Assembly: GCA_045636545.1 (NCBI GenBank) | Contig: JAZTXR010000086.1 | Span: forward strand, 1 to 10,290 | DNA length: 10,290 nt | Source of the DNA: HGM04593 sp045636545 | GTDB lineage: Bacteria; Bacteroidota; Bacteroidia; Bacteroidales; Bacteroidaceae | Reading direction: 5' to 3' | Shown here: piece by piece, positions 7,288 to 10,290 of the stretch | How positions within the stretch are numbered: the stretch's first letter is position 1 | Layout of the letters: every line of letters begins with the position of its first letter | The notes under the pieces: model-generated | Told to the model about the DNA's origin: nothing | The model's input: only the letters and a program-made list of their open reading frames with translations | Database searches by the model: none | Position numbers and translations under genes: made by a program

Positions 7288-9303
7288 CTACTTAACCAGC
7301 ACTTTCTTGCCATTAATGATGTAAATGCCATTTGTTGGGTTCTCAACCTTGCGGCCTTGCAAATCGTAAATACCTTTCACTTCTCCGCTTTGACCCTTCA
7401 CCTCGCTTATACCTGTGATGCCGCTGAAGTCGAAACGATAGCCGTTACTCAACTGACCGCCTGTAGAAGTATCAAACTCCTTGTCATAGATGCCCAGTCT
7501 ATTGCCACCCAACAACAGATAGGCCTTGTTGGCGTTGTTTAGGAAAGCACCGTCTGTCAGTTCGGCACGGTACATTCCAACCTCACCATCAACCATTGAA
7601 AGAACGTATGCAGCTTCGCCCGAAGCGACCTTCACCATCTTGTCCTCAACGCTACCTTTGAAGAGATTATCCTCAATTGCCGGTACAGTGTTATCAATAG
7701 TGTTGATTTGGTATGTGCAGCCGCTGCTCCCCTTGATAATAACGCCGGTATTTGCAGGGATTACGCCATCAACAAGCTGCATCTTCAAATATTCGCCCTC
7801 GACAGCCTTAGCAATGTAAACCTCTGCAGGGGCAAGGATGTCAACAGCGTAGTCGAGATAAAGTGTTGCGTAACCGGCATCAGTTATTCTGAAAAAAATT
7901 ACAACAGGAATAATATTACCGAAAGTATTCCAAGGCTCTGTTGTATGGTATTTGCTCATGCCGGCTTTCTTCCACTCTTCAAAAGTTCGGAGGTCGGTTG
8001 CGCCCTCGGGATTTACGTGCAGGTATACATTTTCAGGATTAGAACCTTCAAAAGCAGTTGCACTTGCCGCAGGCACATCAAAGCCAAAGCAATAAACATC
8101 GAGCAGTTCTTCACAGTCTGCAAAAGCATATTCTCCAATAGTTGTAACATTACTAGGAATTCTTATACTTCTAAGCCCTGTTAAATTTCTGAACGCGCCA
8201 TCGCCAATTCCATACTGTTCACCCTTGCAATTTTCAGGCAAGTTTAACACAGTAACATTTCCAAGATAACCGGCCAAAGTGTTCACACCATTCAGTGTAC
8301 TCCAAACGTAATCGCCATCAATATAACCATTTGGAGCATTGATTACCTTATCGGCAAAAAGTGCTACATTGCCATTATCATATGTGCCTTTACTGAATGT
8401 CAAACTAGACAAATTTATAACCGTCTTAAGTCTGTAGTCATTGAAGAACGCATAATTTTCAATGCTTGTAACGCTATTACCAATTACAACGCTTGTAAGG
8501 ACGGAGCAACCATAGAACGCATAACCTTCAATGCTTGTAACGCTATTACCAATTACAACACTTGTAAGCCCGGTGCATTCACGGAACGCATTACTTCCAA
8601 TGCGTGTTACGCTGTTAGGTATTACAACGCTTGTAAGGCCGGAGCAGCCTGAGAACGCACTGTTTCCAATGCTTGTTACGCTGTTAGGGATTACAACGCT
8701 TGTAAGGCCGGTGCAATCAGCGAATGACCAAATTCCAATGCTTGTAACGCTGTTACCAATTACAACGCTTGCAAGGCCGGAGCAGTCTGAGAACGCCGAC
8801 ATCCCAATGCTTGTAACGCTGTTAGGGATTACAACGCTTGTAAGACCGGAGCAACCATGGAACGCATAATTTTCAATGCTTGTTACGCTATTAGGGATTT
8901 CAACGCTTGTAAGGCCGGAGCAACCATAGAACGCTGATCTGCCAATGCTTGTTACGCTATTAGGGATTTCAACGCTTGTAAGGCCGGAGCATCCACGGAA
9001 CGCACTTTCTCCAATGCTCGTTACGCTGTTACCAATTACAACGCTGGTAAGGTCTTCGCATTCAGAAAACGCAGATACCTCAATGCTTGTAACAGTACAA
9101 ATCACTCCGTCACATTCAATTGTTTCCGGAATAACAATATCACCGCTGTACTTTGTTTCACCGGCAATTACTGTCGCTTCTTCTTCTTCCCATGACACAA
9201 CGTAATAGGTAATCCCATCCACTACCACTACAACTTGGGCAAATGCCACTGTGCTGCACAGCAGCAACAGCGCAGTGAATAAAAGTTTTTTAAGATTTTT
9301 CAT
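7288..9303 (-). CDS. BspA-like leucine-rich-repeat surface protein
   Basis: A 671-residue exported protein. A signal peptide (1-22, VAFAQ) is followed by a short beta region to about residue 70. A partial repeat follows, then nine uninterrupted 23-residue units at 85-291, of the form LTSVVIPNSVTSIGxxAFxxCSG, the LRR_5/BspA (Treponema pallidum) type. A diverged stretch comes next, with one more recognisable unit near LRSIRIPSNVTTIGEYAFADC and a cap containing EEWKKAGM. A beta-rich domain of the sort common in Prevotella and Bacteroides surface proteins includes DAGYATLYL and VIPANTGVI. The last 28 residues (644-671), with GIYDLQGRKV and GIYIINGKKVLVK, resemble type IX secretion C-terminal sorting tails. 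BspA proteins elsewhere bind fibronectin, fibrinogen or other bacteria; adhesion here is inference. The ATG at 9303 follows an A/T-only leader. Its own terminator and promoter suggest a single-gene unit. Confidence 0.9.
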   Translation of the reverse strand: MKNLKKLLFTALLLLCSTVAFAQVVVVVDGITYYVVSWEEEEATVIAGETKYSGDIVIPETIECDGVICTVTSIEVSAFSECEDLTSVVIGNSVTSIGESAFRGCSGLTSVEIPNSVTSIGRSAFYGCSGLTSVEIPNSVTSIENYAFHGCSGLTSVVIPNSVTSIGMSAFSDCSGLASVVIGNSVTSIGIWSFADCTGLTSVVIPNSVTSIGNSAFSGCSGLTSVVIPNSVTRIGSNAFRECTGLTSVVIGNSVTSIEGYAFYGCSVLTSVVIGNSVTSIENYAFFNDYRLKTVINLSSLTFSKGTYDNGNVALFADKVINAPNGYIDGDYVWSTLNGVNTLAGYLGNVTVLNLPENCKGEQYGIGDGAFRNLTGLRSIRIPSNVTTIGEYAFADCEELLDVYCFGFDVPAASATAFEGSNPENVYLHVNPEGATDLRTFEEWKKAGMSKYHTTEPWNTFGNIIPVVIFFRITDAGYATLYLDYAVDILAPAEVYIAKAVEGEYLKMQLVDGVIPANTGVIIKGSSGCTYQINTIDNTVPAIEDNLFKGSVEDKMVKVASGEAAYVLSMVDGEVGMYRAELTDGAFLNNANKAYLLLGGNRLGIYDKEFDTSTGGQLSNGYRFDFSGITGISEVKGQSGEVKGIYDLQGRKVENPTNGIYIINGKKVLVK
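8431..9093 (-). repeat. 69-bp in-frame tandem repeat array encoding LRR units
   Basis: The plus-strand core AATGCTTGTAACGCT or a close variant recurs at 8461, 8530, 8599, 8668, 8737, 8806, 8875, 8944, 9013 and 9082: ten occurrences spaced exactly 69 bp apart, each encoding the VTSI part of a 23-residue repeat. Units are highly similar in DNA as well as protein and differ mainly at the GN/PN position and the variable surface residues. There is no insertion or deletion across the array. Such identity favours copy-number change by recombination or slippage. Confidence 0.9.
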
Positions 9304-9326
9304 TTGCTTTTTATTATTTTAAAATA

Positions 9327-9373
9327 ATTTGTGCAGAATAACTTGCAGCCCCACCGGGGGAGGATTTGTGCAG
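9327..9373 (-). promoter_or_regulatory. Twin direct repeat flanking a GC hairpin in the BspA leader
   Basis: Plus-strand ATTTGTGCAG occurs at 9327-9336 and again at 9364-9373, 37 bp apart. Between them is a short CCCC-ACC-GGGG hairpin (9349-9359) in otherwise A/T-rich DNA. All of this lies inside the presumed 5' untranslated leader of the minus-strand gene. It could be a regulator-binding or RNA-level control site; no known family is recognised. Confidence 0.35.
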
Positions 9374-9397
9374 CGAATCCTTTTGAAAAAACGAGTG

Positions 9398-9405
9398 CAA
9401 AGTTA
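9398..9405 (-). promoter_or_regulatory. -7 promoter box of the BspA-like gene
   Basis: On the minus strand this reads TAACTTTG, a full match to the Bacteroidales sigma -7 consensus TAnnTTTG. No clear TTTG -33 element is present at 19-21 bp upstream, which is common because that box is weakly conserved. The start site would lie near 9390, giving a leader of about 85-90 nt. Confidence 0.6.
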
Positions 9406-9502
9406 CTGATTTTCAGCATCTTTTATTAGTTCATCTTGGTTCTTCTACCACCCCAGTTGGGTTTTAGGGCACATTATGGGCTTTTTTGTTGATATTTTTT
9501 CA

Positions 9503-9510
9503 TAAATTCG
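9503..9510 (+). promoter_or_regulatory. Possible -7 box of the kinase-linked unit
   Basis: TAAATTCG matches TAnnTTTG with one mismatch and lies 20 bp before the ATG at 9531. If real, transcription would begin near 9517, ruling out the upstream TTG codon at 9486 as a start. A TTTG at 9485-9488 is too close (14 bp) for a standard -33 element. Confidence 0.35.
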
Positions 9511-9530
9511 CAAACGAAAAAAACACAGCA

Positions 9531-10109
9531 ATGGGAATGGAACAGGATAGCACATACATGCTATTGCAAGAGAAGGTGGAAGTTGTTGCAGGACGTAAGA
9601 TGATAACGCCGCGCGACTTTGACTACCTGTCGACACGCATATTCGACAAGACAAAGACATATCTCTCGCCAATTACACTAAAGAGGTTCTGGGGTTATCT
9701 TGGAGAGAGGAACCGCAAGAAACCATACCGCAGCACACTGAATACACTTGCCATATATGCAGGATACACCAATATTGAGGCATTCACAGACAGCATTGGC
9801 AACAACAGCAGTTCGAGCAGCGAGATTATGCACAGCCCCGACCTGCAGACGGCATCGCTCAGCAAGGGTGCAGTAATTGAACTCAAGTGGAGCCCGGGGC
9901 GCTGCGTGAGAATAAGATACGAGGGGCACGACATGTTCCGCGTCATTGAATCGCAGAACAGCAAACTCGCTGCAGGCGACACATTCTTGTGTTACCAGTT
10001 CATCCAGCAGCAACCGCTCTACCTACGTTGCCTTGTACATGACAACAGCGAGCCCACAGGCTATGTGTGTGGCAAGGAGGGCGGCATTCATTATGATGTA
10101 GTGGAGTAA
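9531..10109 (+). CDS. Bacteroidales protein of unknown function, upstream partner of a kinase-like gene
   Basis: With the ATG at 9531 the product has 192 residues; an ATG at 9537 is an equal alternative. The open frame extends upstream to a TTG at 9486, rejected because it lies in an A/T-rich leader. The N-terminal half (about 20-90) holds ITPRDFDYLSTRI, LSPITLKRFWGYL and STLNTLAIYAGY, a compact all-helical pattern I recognise from many uncharacterised Bacteroidales proteins and which could be a helix-turn-helix-like fold. After a Ser/Asn-rich linker, the C-terminal part (about 110-190) is beta-rich (IELKWSPGRCVRIRYEG, then GDTFLCYQFIQQQPLYLRCLVH), like a small barrel. There is no signal peptide or membrane segment, so it is cytoplasmic. 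It ends 12 bp before the kinase-like gene. Function is unknown; a regulatory or adaptor role for the kinase is a guess. Confidence 0.85.
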   Translation: MGMEQDSTYMLLQEKVEVVAGRKMITPRDFDYLSTRIFDKTKTYLSPITLKRFWGYLGERNRKKPYRSTLNTLAIYAGYTNIEAFTDSIGNNSSSSSEIMHSPDLQTASLSKGAVIELKWSPGRCVRIRYEGHDMFRVIESQNSKLAAGDTFLCYQFIQQQPLYLRCLVHDNSEPTGYVCGKEGGIHYDVVE

Positions 10110-10121
10110 TTACAAAGGGCA

Positions 10122-10290
10122 ATGTATTCATCATCCGACTTTACCTGTAACAAGAATACTTTCGAGGAGAGTGTGCTTATTGGCGACGATGGTGCAACAT
10201 CGTTGTCCTACAGGGTGTGCCACGACGGGCGTCTCTACTTCATGAAGCAGTTGCGCCCGGAACTGTTATCCAACCACAGCAACAGAGTGC
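10122..10290 (+). CDS. Start of a probable eukaryotic-type Ser/Thr protein kinase (truncated by window end)
   Basis: Only the first 56 codons are visible, with no stop before the window edge. Residues 18-45 look like a kinase N-lobe: an IGDDGATSLSYRV segment at the glycine-loop position, followed by DGRLYFMKQLRPEL, in which the Lys of FMKQL sits where the ATP-binding VAIK lysine of strand beta-3 belongs. The glycine loop is poor in glycine, as in several Bacteroidales kinase-like proteins. There is no signal peptide, so the N-terminus is cytoplasmic. The 12-bp gap to the preceding gene argues for one operon. The catalytic HRD and DFG motifs lie outside the window, so activity, and even the family, are not proved. 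Confidence 0.6.
   Translation, partial: MYSSSDFTCNKNTFEESVLIGDDGATSLSYRVCHDGRLYFMKQLRPELLSNHSNRV

Noticed and set aside
7063..7542. Plus-strand open frame of 159 codons
   Set aside because: It overlaps the end of the BspA-like gene and its terminator, has no recognisable domain, and its composition is that of non-coding DNA.
8431..9093. Regular short repeats that could suggest a CRISPR array
   Set aside because: The period is exactly 69 bp and in frame, and each unit encodes a 23-residue LRR; there are no unique spacers between constant repeats.
8531..9205. Plus-strand open frames over the LRR region (MLVTLLPITTLV type repeats)
   Set aside because: They are the antisense of the in-frame 69-bp repeats, which lack stops on the opposite strand for compositional reasons; there is no start signal and no known protein resembles them.
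9486..9530. Upstream TTG start for the 192-residue protein
   Set aside because: It lies in the A/T-rich leader overlapping the probable -7 box; ATG at 9531 fits the conserved start of the protein better.

Overview
The window looks like chromosomal DNA of a Bacteroidales species (Bacteroides/Prevotella/Muribaculaceae range; genus not decidable here). The reasons are: A-rich start regions without Shine-Dalgarno sequences; a TAnnTTTG-type -7 box upstream of one gene; a BspA-like leucine-rich-repeat surface protein with the C-terminal tail typical of this order; a GH84 enzyme of the B. thetaiotaomicron type; and intergenic inverted repeats with TGTCATTC...GAATGACA arms of the kind scattered through Bacteroidota genomes.

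Left part (1-1445): a 158-bp composite inverted-repeat element with 13-bp perfect outer ends, then two minus-strand genes. One is an uncharacterised exported/membrane protein (173-691). The other is a thioredoxin (886-1242), with a hairpin between them. A divergent spacer carrying an unexplained terminator-like hairpin leads to the next block.

Middle part (1446-6714): a plus-strand run. A DASS/SLC13 anion transporter sits 25 bp ahead of a DcaP-like outer-membrane porin. Together they form a plausible uptake or exchange pair for small anions, probably dicarboxylates, across both membranes. A 151-bp gap filled mostly by another inverted-repeat element separates them from an exported GH84 beta-N-acetylglucosaminidase, which is closed by a 37-base palindromic terminator.

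Right part (6715-10290): a gene-free stretch with a degraded second copy of the left-hand element, then a minus-strand BspA-like protein whose gene contains an exact 69-bp tandem periodicity. Divergent from it is a tightly spaced two-gene unit: a 192-aa Bacteroidales protein of unknown function, followed after 12 bp by the start of what looks like a eukaryotic-type protein kinase, cut by the window end.

Most of the window is ordinary. No defence system, CRISPR array, RNA gene or complete transposon was seen. The parts most worth a second look are the composite repeat family, the kinase-linked pair, and the leader and repeat array of the BspA gene.
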